From contig JAGXLT010000073.1 of the NCBI GenBank assembly GCA_018334525.1, positions 1-5,759 of the forward strand: a stretch of 5,759 nt of DNA, in the 5' to 3' direction. A program made the position numbers and the translations under genes. This DNA comes from Gammaproteobacteria bacterium (GTDB lineage Bacteria; Pseudomonadota; Gammaproteobacteria; Nitrococcales; Nitrococcaceae). Each line of letters begins with the position of its first letter. The first letter of the stretch is position 1. A model generated the notes under the pieces. That model ran no database searches. It worked only from the letters and a program-made list of their open reading frames with translations, and had not been told where the DNA came from. Positions 1-5,759 of this stretch are shown here, one piece after another.

Positions 1-2202
1 GGAGAGTTTTTAGCGGCATACATTGCGTTGGCTCCCGGTTTGCCGAGCGTTGAAGAGGTGCGCAACGTCGAGCTTCAAGTACCGCTACGCGTGCATGCCG
101 CTGACGGCACGCTCATGGCGGAGTTCGGCGAAATGCGTCGAACCCCCATCGGTTTTGATCAAGTGCCGATCCCCCTTCAACAGGCATTTATTGCCGCAGA
201 GGACCAGCGGTTTTACGAGCATCCGGGTGTAGATTATCAAGGGCTTGTTCGCGCAGTCTGGTACCTGGTTCGCACTGGAGAAAAAGGCCCGGGTGGCAGC
301 ACGATTACGATGCAGCTGGCACGTAATTTGTTTTTAACGCGTGAGCGCACCTACTTGCGTAAGGTCCGCGAAATCATGCTGGCGCTGCGTATTGAACGCG
401 AGCTTGATAAAGAGACAATCTTTGAGCTTTATCTGAATAAAATCTATTTAGGCCAGCGCGCCTACGGGGTGGCAGCCGCTGCCCGGGTGTATTACGACAA
501 GCCCCTGGCTGACTTAACGTTAGCCGAACAAGCAATGATTGCCGGCCTGCCCAAAGCGCCCTCTGCGGCAAACCCGATTACCAACGCCGAGCGCGGTCTA
601 CAGCGACGTGGCTATGTGCTCGGCCGCATGCTGGATGCCGGATTTATTGATGAGGCTGCGTACATGCAGGCCATGGCCGCGCCGGTAACCGCCAAGCGAC
701 ATTTGCGTCGCCCGGAGTTCTCCGCGCCATATGTCGCTGAAATGGCGCGGCAGTGGATTGTCGAGCGCTATGGCACAGATCGGGCGTATACCGATGGTTT
801 CGAGGTTTACACCACGATTGATGTGACTCACCAAAAAGCGGCACAAGGTGCGCTGGTGCGTGGATTGCATGCCTATGATGAGCGGCATGGGTATCGCGGA
901 GTGATCGAGCAGTTAGCCTTGGATCGGCTGGACTCAGCCGAGCTCACCACCGCTTTATCAGACATACGAACCGCCGGTGCATTGCAGGTGGCCGTTGTCA
1001 GGGAAATAACGGAAGCCGGTGCGCAGTTGCTGACCTCTGAAGGGGCTGAGGTTGAGTTGCCATGGGCCGGTGTCACCTGGGCAAGTTCGCAGCCTGAAGA
1101 GCTGTTATCGCCCGGTGATGTGATTTATTTTCGTGAAACCGTCAGTGGTTATCGATTAGCCCAGTTACCGCGGGCCCAGGGTGCAGTGGCAGCTTTAGAT
1201 CCTGAAGATGGCCGAGTGCTGGGGCTTGCTGGCGGATACAGTTTTTCACTGAGCTCATTTAATCGGGCGACGCAGGCTCGTCGGCAACCCGGCTCTGCTT
1301 TTAAGCCTTTAATTTACTCAGCTGCACTGGAGCACGGCTTGACGCCGGCCAGCATTATTAACGATGCGCCGGTTGTCTTTTCTGATGTCTCTCTGGAAAG
1401 CATCTGGCGGCCGGAAAATTACAGCGGCCAGGTGTTCGGGCCGACACGACTGCGAGAGGCGTTAATTCATTCCCGTAATCTGGTCTCAATTCGGGTTTTA
1501 CGTCAGATCGGCCTGCCGGCGGCTCTGGCGCATATTGAAAAGCTGGGCTTATCCACCGATCAAATGTCGCCCACGTTATCGTTGGCGCTCGGCGCTGCAG
1601 AGGTCACGCCAATCGAGCTGGCAGCCAGTTATGCGCCGTTTGCGAATGGCGGACTGAGGGTTCAACCCTGGTTTATTGAGCGAGTGGAGGTCAATGACCG
1701 AGAGCTGCTGTTCGGGGTGCGACCTGAGCGCGGTATCAGTGCGGGTAATGCCTGGTTAATGCGCTCGATGCTGGAAGATGTGGTACGAGAGGGTACCGGG
1801 CGCAGTGCAATGCGCCTGGGTAGAGAGGACCTGGCGGGTAAGACGGGCACAACAAACGATCAAAATGATGCCTGGTTTGCCGGGTTTAATGGCGATGTGG
1901 TCGCAACCGCGTGGGTGGGCTTTGATGAGCTGCAGTCGTTAGGCCGCTACGAAACCGGCGGACGTGCGGCATTGCCGATATGGATTGATTTTATGGAGCA
2001 GGCATTGCGGGGTAAGCCAAATACCAACTGGGTCAGGCCCCCGGGAGTGGTCACGCTGCGCATCGATTCTCATACCGGTGAGCGGACATCACCCGATAAT
2101 CCGAATGCGCGCTTTGAGACGTTTCTTGAAGACAGTCTGCCCGCTCAGGATGATTCCGCACGGCGTGAGAGCGAAGGCAGTGGCGCAGAACCGATCTTTT
2201 AA
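1..2202 (+). CDS. mrcA: Penicillin-binding protein 1A, bifunctional peptidoglycan glycosyltransferase/transpeptidase (5' partial)
   Basis: This class A PBP polymerises lipid II into glycan strands and cross-links the stem peptides on the periplasmic face of the inner membrane. The reading frame is open to the left edge, so the TTG at 28 is not the real start; alignment from memory to E. coli PBP1A suggests about 20 residues are missing, mainly the membrane anchor, whose end is the hydrophobic start of the visible frame. Counting from the codon at 28, the GT51 glycosyltransferase domain spans about 30-230, with catalytic Glu58 in EDQRFYEH, GGSTITMQLARN at 89-100 and the second conserved Glu133 in ELYLNKIYLG. 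A linker/OB-like region (about 285-385) leads into the transpeptidase, with SAFK at 423-426 (nucleophile Ser423), SRN at 482-484 and KTGT at 605-608. All catalytic motifs are intact. The expected total of about 750 residues is shorter than the 850 of E. coli, mostly inside the transpeptidase half. An acidic tail ends the protein. The next gene starts 20 nt downstream on the same strand. Confidence 0.96.
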   Translation, partial: GEFLAAYIALAPGLPSVEEVRNVELQVPLRVHAADGTLMAEFGEMRRTPIGFDQVPIPLQQAFIAAEDQRFYEHPGVDYQGLVRAVWYLVRTGEKGPGGSTITMQLARNLFLTRERTYLRKVREIMLALRIERELDKETIFELYLNKIYLGQRAYGVAAAARVYYDKPLADLTLAEQAMIAGLPKAPSAANPITNAERGLQRRGYVLGRMLDAGFIDEAAYMQAMAAPVTAKRHLRRPEFSAPYVAEMARQWIVERYGTDRAYTDGFEVYTTIDVTHQKAAQGALVRGLHAYDERHGYRGVIEQLALDRLDSAELTTALSDIRTAGALQVAVVREITEAGAQLLTSEGAEVELPWAGVTWASSQPEELLSPGDVIYFRETVSGYRLAQLPRAQGAVAALDPEDGRVLGLAGGYSFSLSSFNRATQARRQPGSAFKPLIYSAALEHGLTPASIINDAPVVFSDVSLESIWRPENYSGQVFGPTRLREALIHSRNLVSIRVLRQIGLPAALAHIEKLGLSTDQMSPTLSLALGAAEVTPIELAASYAPFANGGLRVQPWFIERVEVNDRELLFGVRPERGISAGNAWLMRSMLEDVVREGTGRSAMRLGREDLAGKTGTTNDQNDAWFAGFNGDVVATAWVGFDELQSLGRYETGGRAALPIWIDFMEQALRGKPNTNWVRPPGVVTLRIDSHTGERTSPDNPNARFETFLEDSLPAQDDSARRESEGSGAEPIF

Positions 2203-2222
2203 TCTGACAAAAGGGTCATCCA

Positions 2223-2828
2223 ATGGCACGCGGTAAAGAATCGCGCGATACCCGTATGCGTGAGCGATTAACGCAGGAAGCGGCGCGCATTATGGCGGTT
2301 GAGGGTGTGCGTGATTTTTCGCAGGCAAAGCGCAAGGCAGCTTTGCATTTGGGCGCTCCGGGCACGACCAATCTTCCACAAAATAAAGAAATTCAGGCAG
2401 CGCTTGTGGAATACCAGCGCTTATTCGGCGGTGCAGAGCAGGAGCAGGCCGTGCATGCACTGCGGCAAACGGCATTAGAAGCAATGGATTTTTTCGCCGC
2501 TTTCAGGCCCCGTTTAGTGGGCGAGGTGCTGGAGGGAACCGCTACAGAAGATACGCCCATCGAGTTGCATTGTTTTGCTGATACGCCTGAAGCTGTTGTG
2601 TTATTTCTGATGGATCAGGGCATCCCCTTTGACACCGATCAAAAGCGCCTGCGCTTTGATACGGATCCTGTCATGGTGCCCTGCCATCGGTTTTTAGCCG
2701 GCGAAACCGAGGTCCGTTTGGTTGTGATGAACGAAAACGGGCTCAGACAGCCGCCGCGCAGCGCCATTGATGGGCGACCGATGCGACGAGCCAGCCGACG
2801 CCAGCTCGCCGATATGCTCATCAGCTAG
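2223..2828 (+). CDS. Conserved hypothetical protein downstream of PBP1A, possible nucleotidyltransferase-like fold
   Basis: Function is not recognised with confidence. The 201-residue product is soluble: no signal peptide and no membrane segment. Residues 1-90 are charged and predicted helical, with [16 protein letters not shown] and an [12 protein letters not shown] stretch. Residues 95-135 carry the most distinctive part, [13 protein letters not shown] followed by [13 protein letters not shown], then a Gly-Ile-Pro strand and a probable beta-rich region to about 170. It ends with [11 protein letters not shown] (181-191). I recall similar hypothetical proteins in other gammaproteobacteria with the same blocks. 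The Gly-rich turn followed by an acidic beta-strand loosely resembles a small nucleotidyltransferase-type fold, but the classic GS...DxD triad is not plainly present, so this is only a suggestion. The start at 2223 is chosen because AAGGG (2211-2215) lies 7 nt upstream; Met12 (2256) is an alternative. It is probably cotranscribed with mrcA. Its stop overlaps the gltA stop on the other strand. Confidence 0.85.
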   Translation: MARGKESRDTRMRERLTQEAARIMAVEGVRDFSQAKRKAALHLGAPGTTNLPQNKEIQAALVEYQRLFGGAEQEQAVHALRQTALEAMDFFAAFRPRLVGEVLEGTATEDTPIELHCFADTPEAVVLFLMDQGIPFDTDQKRLRFDTDPVMVPCHRFLAGETEVRLVVMNENGLRQPPRSAIDGRPMRRASRRQLADMLIS

Positions 2829-4126
2829 CCTTTGCGGCGATGCAACGGCACGTATTTGCGCCGGGCGGCGCCTGTATACAGCTGGCGTGGTCTTCCGATG
2901 CGTTGTTCCGGGTCGGTCAACATCTCCATCCACTGCGCAATCCAACCCGGTGTTCTGCCAATAGCAAACATCACCGTAAAGAACTCCGTGGGAATCCCCA
3001 GCGCCCGATAAATAATGCCTGAATAGAAATCGACATTCGGGTAAAGCTTACGCTCAACAAAGTAGTCATCGGCCAGAGCAATTTCTTCAAGCCGCATCGC
3101 CAGCTCAAGCTGAGGGTCATTACCAACACCGAGCTCATTTAAAACATCGTGGCAGGTCTTACGAATAATCGTGGCGCGCGGGTCGTAGTTTTTATAGACC
3201 CGATGCCCAAAGCCCATCAGCCGGAACGGGTCGTCTTTGTCTTTTGCACGCTCGATAAATTTCGGCACCGCGTCGACGGTTCCAATTTCACTCAGCATGT
3301 TTAGAACCGCTTCATTCGCACCACCGTGTGCCGGTCCCCATAAAGCGGCGCAGCCCGAGGCGATAGCCGCAAAGGGGTTGGCCCCGGTGCTGCCGGCCAT
3401 TCGAACTGTGGAGGTGCTGGCGTTTTGTTCATGATCAGCATGCAGAATGAGCAACTGATCAAGGGCGCGCTCAGCCACCGGATTGATCTCATAATCTTCG
3501 CTGGGCCGGGCAAACAGCATGTTGAGCAGGTTGCCCGTGTAAGAAAGTTTGTTCAACGGATGAACAAAGGGCTCTCCAACCATATGCTTGAAAGCGGCTG
3601 CCGCAATTGTCGGCATTTTGGCGATAATCCGATGGGCGCACAGCATGCGGTTTTCAGGATCGTTAATATCGATCGTATCGTGATAGAAAGCAGATAACGA
3701 ACCCACCACACCCGTGAGCATGGCCATCGGATGCGCGTTGTAATGGAAGCCGTTAAAGAAAATCCGCAGGCTTTCATTCACCATGGTGTGCCGCGTGATT
3801 GAATCTTCAAAGCCCACTAACTCGCTTTGCGTGGGTAATTCGCCGTTAATCAGCAGGCTGGATACTTCTAAAAAAGAACTCTGCTCAGCAAGCTGTTCAA
3901 TGGGATAACCACGATAGAGCAGGATGCCCTGGTCACCATCAATAAACGTAATATCGCTTTGACAGCTGCCCGTCGAGCTGTAGCCCGGGTCATAGGTGAA
4001 ATAACCTAATTCGGAAGACAGACTGCGAATATCGACCAGATCCGGCCCATGCGTGCCGCTTCTCACGGGGAGTTCAACACTTTTTCCGGTTTCATTATCG
4101 GTGACCGTGACAGTTTTTTCAGTCAT
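2825..4126 (-). CDS. gltA: Type II citrate synthase
   Basis: This enzyme condenses oxaloacetate and acetyl-CoA into citrate, the entry step of the TCA cycle, in the cytoplasm. The 433-residue product is close to the 427 of E. coli GltA and aligns along its whole length. Catalytic residues are all present: His267 in GPAHGGANE, His308 in [15 protein letters not shown] and Asp366 in YPNVDFYSG. Other hallmarks are [19 protein letters not shown] (62-80), [14 protein letters not shown] (229-242) and the C-terminal RPRQLYTG. The N-terminal beta-domain typical of the hexameric, NADH-regulated class is present (about 1-60). Most residues of the E. coli NADH site look conserved (Arg112, Met115, Tyr148, Arg166, Lys170), but the positions of E. 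coli Thr204 and Cys206 are Arg207 and Ser209 here. The start at 4126 is preferred over an in-frame ATG 27 nt further out (4153) because of a perfect AGGAGG 6 nt upstream. It lies downstream of rpmE2 on the same strand and is convergent with the hypothetical gene on its 3' side. Confidence 0.97.
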   Translation of the reverse strand: MTEKTVTVTDNETGKSVELPVRSGTHGPDLVDIRSLSSELGYFTYDPGYSSTGSCQSDITFIDGDQGILLYRGYPIEQLAEQSSFLEVSSLLINGELPTQSELVGFEDSITRHTMVNESLRIFFNGFHYNAHPMAMLTGVVGSLSAFYHDTIDINDPENRMLCAHRIIAKMPTIAAAAFKHMVGEPFVHPLNKLSYTGNLLNMLFARPSEDYEINPVAERALDQLLILHADHEQNASTSTVRMAGSTGANPFAAIASGCAALWGPAHGGANEAVLNMLSEIGTVDAVPKFIERAKDKDDPFRLMGFGHRVYKNYDPRATIIRKTCHDVLNELGVGNDPQLELAMRLEEIALADDYFVERKLYPNVDFYSGIIYRALGIPTEFFTVMFAIGRTPGWIAQWMEMLTDPEQRIGRPRQLYTGAARRKYVPLHRRKG

Positions 4127-4132
4127 GCGGTG

Positions 4133-4138
4133 CCTCCT
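4133..4138 (-). promoter_or_regulatory. Strong Shine-Dalgarno site of gltA
   Basis: The minus strand reads AGGAGG here, followed by a 6-nt spacer and the ATG at 4126-4124. This is the best ribosome binding site in the window. It decides the gltA start: the ORF-extending ATG at 4153 has no comparable site and would place AGGAGG inside the coding region. A strong site fits the high expression usual for citrate synthase. Confidence 0.85.
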
Positions 4139-4151
4139 GCTATCGTCTGAC

Positions 4152-4175
4152 AAAAGCCCCGGTGCGATGCACCGG
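4152..4175 (-). terminator. Terminator-like hairpin between rpmE2 and gltA
   Basis: On the minus strand a 7-bp GC-rich perfect stem (CCGGTGC / GCACCGG, 4175-4159) with a 3-nt loop ATC is followed by GGGC and a short TTTT run (4155-4152). It begins 8 nt after the rpmE2 stop and ends 14 nt before the gltA Shine-Dalgarno. The stem is good, but the T tract is short and separated from it by a few bases, so termination may be partial. It could act as an rpmE2 terminator, as an attenuator lowering read-through into gltA, or as a 3'-end stabilising structure. Confidence 0.5.
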
Positions 4176-4183
4176 CAGTAATC

Positions 4184-4450
4184 TTACTGGCGGTTTCCAC
4201 CGCGGGCCTTGTCACCAAAGCGCCGGCGGAACTGATCCACCCGGCCGCCACTGGAGAGCGTGCGCTGCTTGCCCGTGTAAAACGGATGGCTGGCACTGGA
4301 GATTTCGACCTTGACCAACGGATATTCCTGACCATCTTCCCACTGAATCGTGTCTTTGGTCTGAACCGTTGAACGTGTCTTAAACGAAAAATCTGAGGAG
4401 ATGTCCTGAAACACGACCTCGCGGTATTCTGGATGAATTTCTTTTTTCAT
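4184..4450 (-). CDS. rpmE2: 50S ribosomal protein L31 type B (zinc-independent paralogue)
   Basis: L31 bridges the large and small ribosomal subunits. This 88-residue protein is the type B (C-minus) form: it contains no cysteine, so the zinc-binding CxxC of type A L31 is absent. Recognisable blocks are the N-terminal [16 protein letters not shown], the central [16 protein letters not shown], and [12 protein letters not shown] (52-63), which is highly typical of the family; the basic C-terminus follows VDQFRRRFG. Length matches E. coli YkgM/RpmE2 (87). In several bacteria the type B gene is repressed by Zur and replaces type A L31 under zinc limitation; in others it is the only copy, and this window cannot tell which applies. 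The ribosome binding site is weak (a GAG 7 nt upstream). gltA follows on the same strand after a 57-nt gap. Confidence 0.95.
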   Translation of the reverse strand: MKKEIHPEYREVVFQDISSDFSFKTRSTVQTKDTIQWEDGQEYPLVKVEISSASHPFYTGKQRTLSSGGRVDQFRRRFGDKARGGNRQ

Positions 4451-4486
4451 GGTGCTACTCGGTACGCTGCACTAATAGAACGCGGT

Positions 4487-4515
4487 ATCTTAGGCGCTCG
4501 AGGGGATGCGTACAA
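4487..4515 (-). promoter_or_regulatory. Candidate sigma-70 promoter for rpmE2
   Basis: The minus strand shows TTGTAC (4515-4510) as a -35 element, exactly 17 nt of spacer, and TAAGAT (4492-4487) as a -10 element. The matches are 3 of 6 and 4 of 6 to consensus, with ideal spacing. Transcription would begin near 4480 and give a leader of about 30 nt before the rpmE2 ATG. This is the best minus-strand candidate I found in the 121-nt divergent intergenic region (4451-4571). It is a pattern match only. Confidence 0.45.
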
Positions 4516-4538
4516 GTCATTTTGCACTGCCGCATGAC
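4516..4538. repeat. Short inverted repeat just upstream of the rpmE2 -35 element
   Basis: GTCAT (4516-4520) and ATGAC (4534-4538) form a dyad with a 13-nt spacer that directly abuts the candidate -35 hexamer of rpmE2. Two-turn half-site spacing next to a promoter is the geometry of many dimeric regulators. The arms are only 5 bp, so chance occurrence is quite possible. It does not resemble the AT-rich Zur box of enterobacteria as I remember it. Confidence 0.2.
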
Positions 4539-4571
4539 CAAACCGTAGGTTAGCAACAAGAGAATTGATGA

Positions 4572-4952
4572 ATGTCGTATATTGCTTTGAAGCATCTTCA
4601 CACCACCGTGGTTACCCTTTCGCTGGTGTTCTTTTTGGCTCGTAGCGGTTGGATGGTGATGAATTCCAGCCTGCTGCAGAGGACGTGGGTGCGGGTTCTG
4701 CCCCATGTGGTCAATACCGTGCTTTTACTCAGTGCTCTGAGCGTTGCCTGGGTTGGATGGAACTATCCCATGGTCAATCATCCCTGGATTACCGCTAAGG
4801 TAGTCGCGTTGGTGCTCTATATTATTTTTGGCGTGATTGTCTTTAAGCGTGATCGTTCCGTGGGCGTTCGGGTTGCTGCGTTTGTCGGGGCACTAGCGGT
4901 TTATGGATATATGGTGCTGGTGGCGTTGAATAAAGCGGTCGTACCGTTTTAA
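4572..4952 (+). CDS. SirB2-family integral membrane protein
   Basis: The 126-residue product has four predicted transmembrane helices, at about 6-25, 43-63, 75-92 and 99-119, with short polar loops. It matches the SirB2 (E. coli YchQ) family by the N-terminal LKHLHTTVV with paired His8 and His10, the WVRVLPHVVNTVLLLSA block (39-55, His45) and a W-T-K start of the third helix. SirB2 was named for raised invasion gene expression in Salmonella, but its biochemical role is not settled; the intramembrane histidines could suggest a metal or heme role, which is inference. The start has a weak AAGAGA 8 nt upstream. The gene ends in a tandem stop, TAA then in-frame TGA (4950-4955). It is divergent from rpmE2 and convergent, with a 6-nt gap, on the CPXCG gene. 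Confidence 0.88.
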   Translation: MSYIALKHLHTTVVTLSLVFFLARSGWMVMNSSLLQRTWVRVLPHVVNTVLLLSALSVAWVGWNYPMVNHPWITAKVVALVLYIIFGVIVFKRDRSVGVRVAAFVGALAVYGYMVLVALNKAVVPF

Positions 4953-4958
4953 TGACCC

Positions 4959-5141
4959 TTAGTCATCATCGCGCTTAGCTTCTAAGTAAACCCCATCGGC
5001 AGTTACGGTCAGCCGGCACTCAATGGGCCGGCAGCAAACCGCACAGTCTTCAATATAGGCTTGGTCGCCTGCGGAGCCGTCCACCACGGTTTCGTAGGCT
5101 TCCCCGCAATAGGGGCAACTGAGCAGTACGGTTTCGATCAT
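4959..5141 (-). CDS. CPXCG-motif cysteine-rich small protein
   Basis: This 60-residue protein belongs to the CPXCG cysteine-rich family. It carries CPYCGE (Cys9, Cys12) and then IEDCAVCCRPI with Cys33, Cys36 and Cys37, plus Cys42. The pairing of CxxC with a later CxxC suggests a small zinc-ribbon-like fold, although ligands have not been established here. It ends in an acidic-basic tail, AKRDDD. No strong Shine-Dalgarno precedes it; its ATG overlaps the hemW TGA in an ATGA (5141-5138), so it is probably translated by coupling to hemW. The family's function is unknown to me. Confidence 0.9.
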   Translation of the reverse strand: MIETVLLSCPYCGEAYETVVDGSAGDQAYIEDCAVCCRPIECRLTVTADGVYLEAKRDDD

Positions 5142-5759
5142 GCGCTTTGTTCTACCACAAATAACCCCAACAGATCATCGAGAAACCGACTGCCCAGGGG
5201 CGTGGCGCGAAGCCAGTCGGGTTGCGGATCCAGCCATCCGTTACTGCGGGCAATGCTCAGGCCCGGCTCAAACGCGTCTTCTGTTAAGCCGGTGCGGGCC
5301 AGTGCGGCGTTTAACGAGGTGCCACGCGTTAAGCGTAATGCGTTCATCAAATATTCGAGGGGACGCTGGTTTGCGCTAACTTCATGGCTTTCAGCAATGG
5401 CCTCGGGCGTGCCGGCCAGAGATTGATAAAGGCGGGGTAGGCGAACCCGGCGATACCGCTGAATAGGGCCATCCGGCTGACTGATTTTGCCATGTGCACC
5501 AGCGCCCAGAGCCAGGTAATCGCCAAATTCCCAATAATTCAGATTGTGGCGGCACTCCTGATCAGGCGTGGCCCACGCCGATATTTCATAGCGCTTTAAT
5601 CCACTGCCAGCAATACGCTCGGCGCAGGCCGCCTCAATATCAAAGCGTTCATCGTCATTCGGCAGTTGTGGCGGGCGGCTAAAAAACGCCGTGCCGGGCT
5701 CAAGCGTTAGCTGGTAGTGCGATAAATGGGTCACACCTAGGGCAAGGGCTTGTTCAACA
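5138..5759 (-). CDS. hemW: Heme chaperone HemW, radical SAM family (5' partial, C-terminal half)
   Basis: HemW is a coproporphyrinogen oxidase-like radical SAM protein that binds heme and is thought to deliver it to respiratory enzymes. About 206 residues are visible, and the frame is open through the right edge; the GTG at 5734 is internal. The visible part begins VEQALALGVTHLSHYQLTLEP and corresponds to roughly residues 170-378 of E. coli HemW (378 long). The family signature HNLNYW lies at visible residues 71-76, followed by FGDYLALGAGAHGK (78-91). The C-terminal part (about 130-200) is the HemN_C-type helical/winged domain, with PLEYLMNALRL and a LFLDDLLGLF-like end. The radical SAM CxxxCxxC cluster motif would lie in the missing N-terminal half and cannot be checked. 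The HNxNYW signature separates HemW from true HemN. Its stop overlaps the start of the CPXCG gene by 4 nt. Confidence 0.94.
   Translation of the reverse strand, partial: VEQALALGVTHLSHYQLTLEPGTAFFSRPPQLPNDDERFDIEAACAERIAGSGLKRYEISAWATPDQECRHNLNYWEFGDYLALGAGAHGKISQPDGPIQRYRRVRLPRLYQSLAGTPEAIAESHEVSANQRPLEYLMNALRLTRGTSLNAALARTGLTEDAFEPGLSIARSNGWLDPQPDWLRATPLGSRFLDDLLGLFVVEQSA

Noticed and set aside
374..1076. Minus-strand open frames of 65-96 codons inside mrcA
   Set aside because: They are antisense to an unbroken PBP1A frame with all catalytic motifs, and their products have low-complexity, Arg/Pro/Ser-rich composition typical of shadow frames.
3237..3697. Plus-strand open frames of 65 and 90 codons inside gltA
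   Set aside because: They are antisense to conserved citrate synthase sequence and show no recognisable domain; they are best explained as by-products of the gltA codons.
4127..4153. Longer gltA reading frame beginning at the ATG at 4153
   Set aside because: It would add nine residues unlike the family N-terminus, and it places the perfect AGGAGG inside the coding region; the start at 4126 is clearly better.
4522..4551. Possible plus-strand promoter for the SirB2 gene: TTGCAC, 18-nt spacer, TAGGTT
   Set aside because: The -10 matches only 3 of 6 positions and the spacing is not ideal, so it is too weak to annotate; the SirB2 promoter remains unidentified.
4952..4966. Short hairpin ATGAC-CCTTA-type repeat between the SirB2 and CPXCG genes as a bidirectional terminator
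   Set aside because: The stem is only 5 bp and AT-containing, with no T tract on the 3' side in either direction, so a terminator is not supported.
5061..5426. Plus-strand frame of 121 codons across the CPXCG and hemW genes
   Set aside because: It is antisense to two well-supported family members that overlap as an operon, and its translation shows no coherent domain.
1..5759. An undescribed multi-gene system (defence, mobile or biosynthetic)
   Set aside because: Six of the seven genes belong to familiar families, four of them core housekeeping, in small independent units. There are no direct repeats, insertion sequences or compositional breaks visible by eye to suggest an accessory island.

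Overview
This looks like ordinary core chromosome from a gammaproteobacterium of moderate GC content (mid-50s percent by eye, not computed). The assignment rests on the E. coli-like class A PBP1A, a type II (hexameric-type) citrate synthase, a SirB2-family membrane protein, and a HemW followed by a CPXCG cysteine-rich protein. The C-terminal style of the citrate synthase reminds me of Chromatiales/Ectothiorhodospira-like bacteria, but that is an impression and not a placement. No mobile element, CRISPR array, tRNA, rRNA or phage gene was seen.

Layout, left to right. A PBP1A gene (mrcA/ponA), missing only about its first 20 codons at the left edge, runs on the plus strand. A 20-nt gap follows, then a 201-codon gene of unknown function that is probably cotranscribed with it. 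That gene converges on citrate synthase (gltA, minus strand), and the two stop codons share one CTAG palindrome. Upstream of gltA on the same strand is the zinc-independent type B ribosomal protein L31 gene (rpmE2), separated from gltA by a terminator-like hairpin and a very good gltA ribosome binding site. A 121-nt divergent intergenic region holds a plausible rpmE2 promoter and separates rpmE2 from a plus-strand SirB2-family gene. SirB2 converges, with a 6-nt gap, on a minus-strand pair: hemW (N-terminal half beyond the right edge) followed by a 60-codon CPXCG protein joined to it by an ATGA stop/start overlap.

The genes fall into unrelated housekeeping tasks: cell wall synthesis (PBP1A), TCA cycle entry (GltA), translation under zinc limitation (L31 type B) and heme handling (HemW). 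I do not see a coordinated novel system. The items most worth a second look are the uncharacterised gene behind mrcA, the shared CTAG stop, the rpmE2-gltA junction with no obvious gltA promoter, and two substitutions near the predicted NADH allosteric site of GltA.
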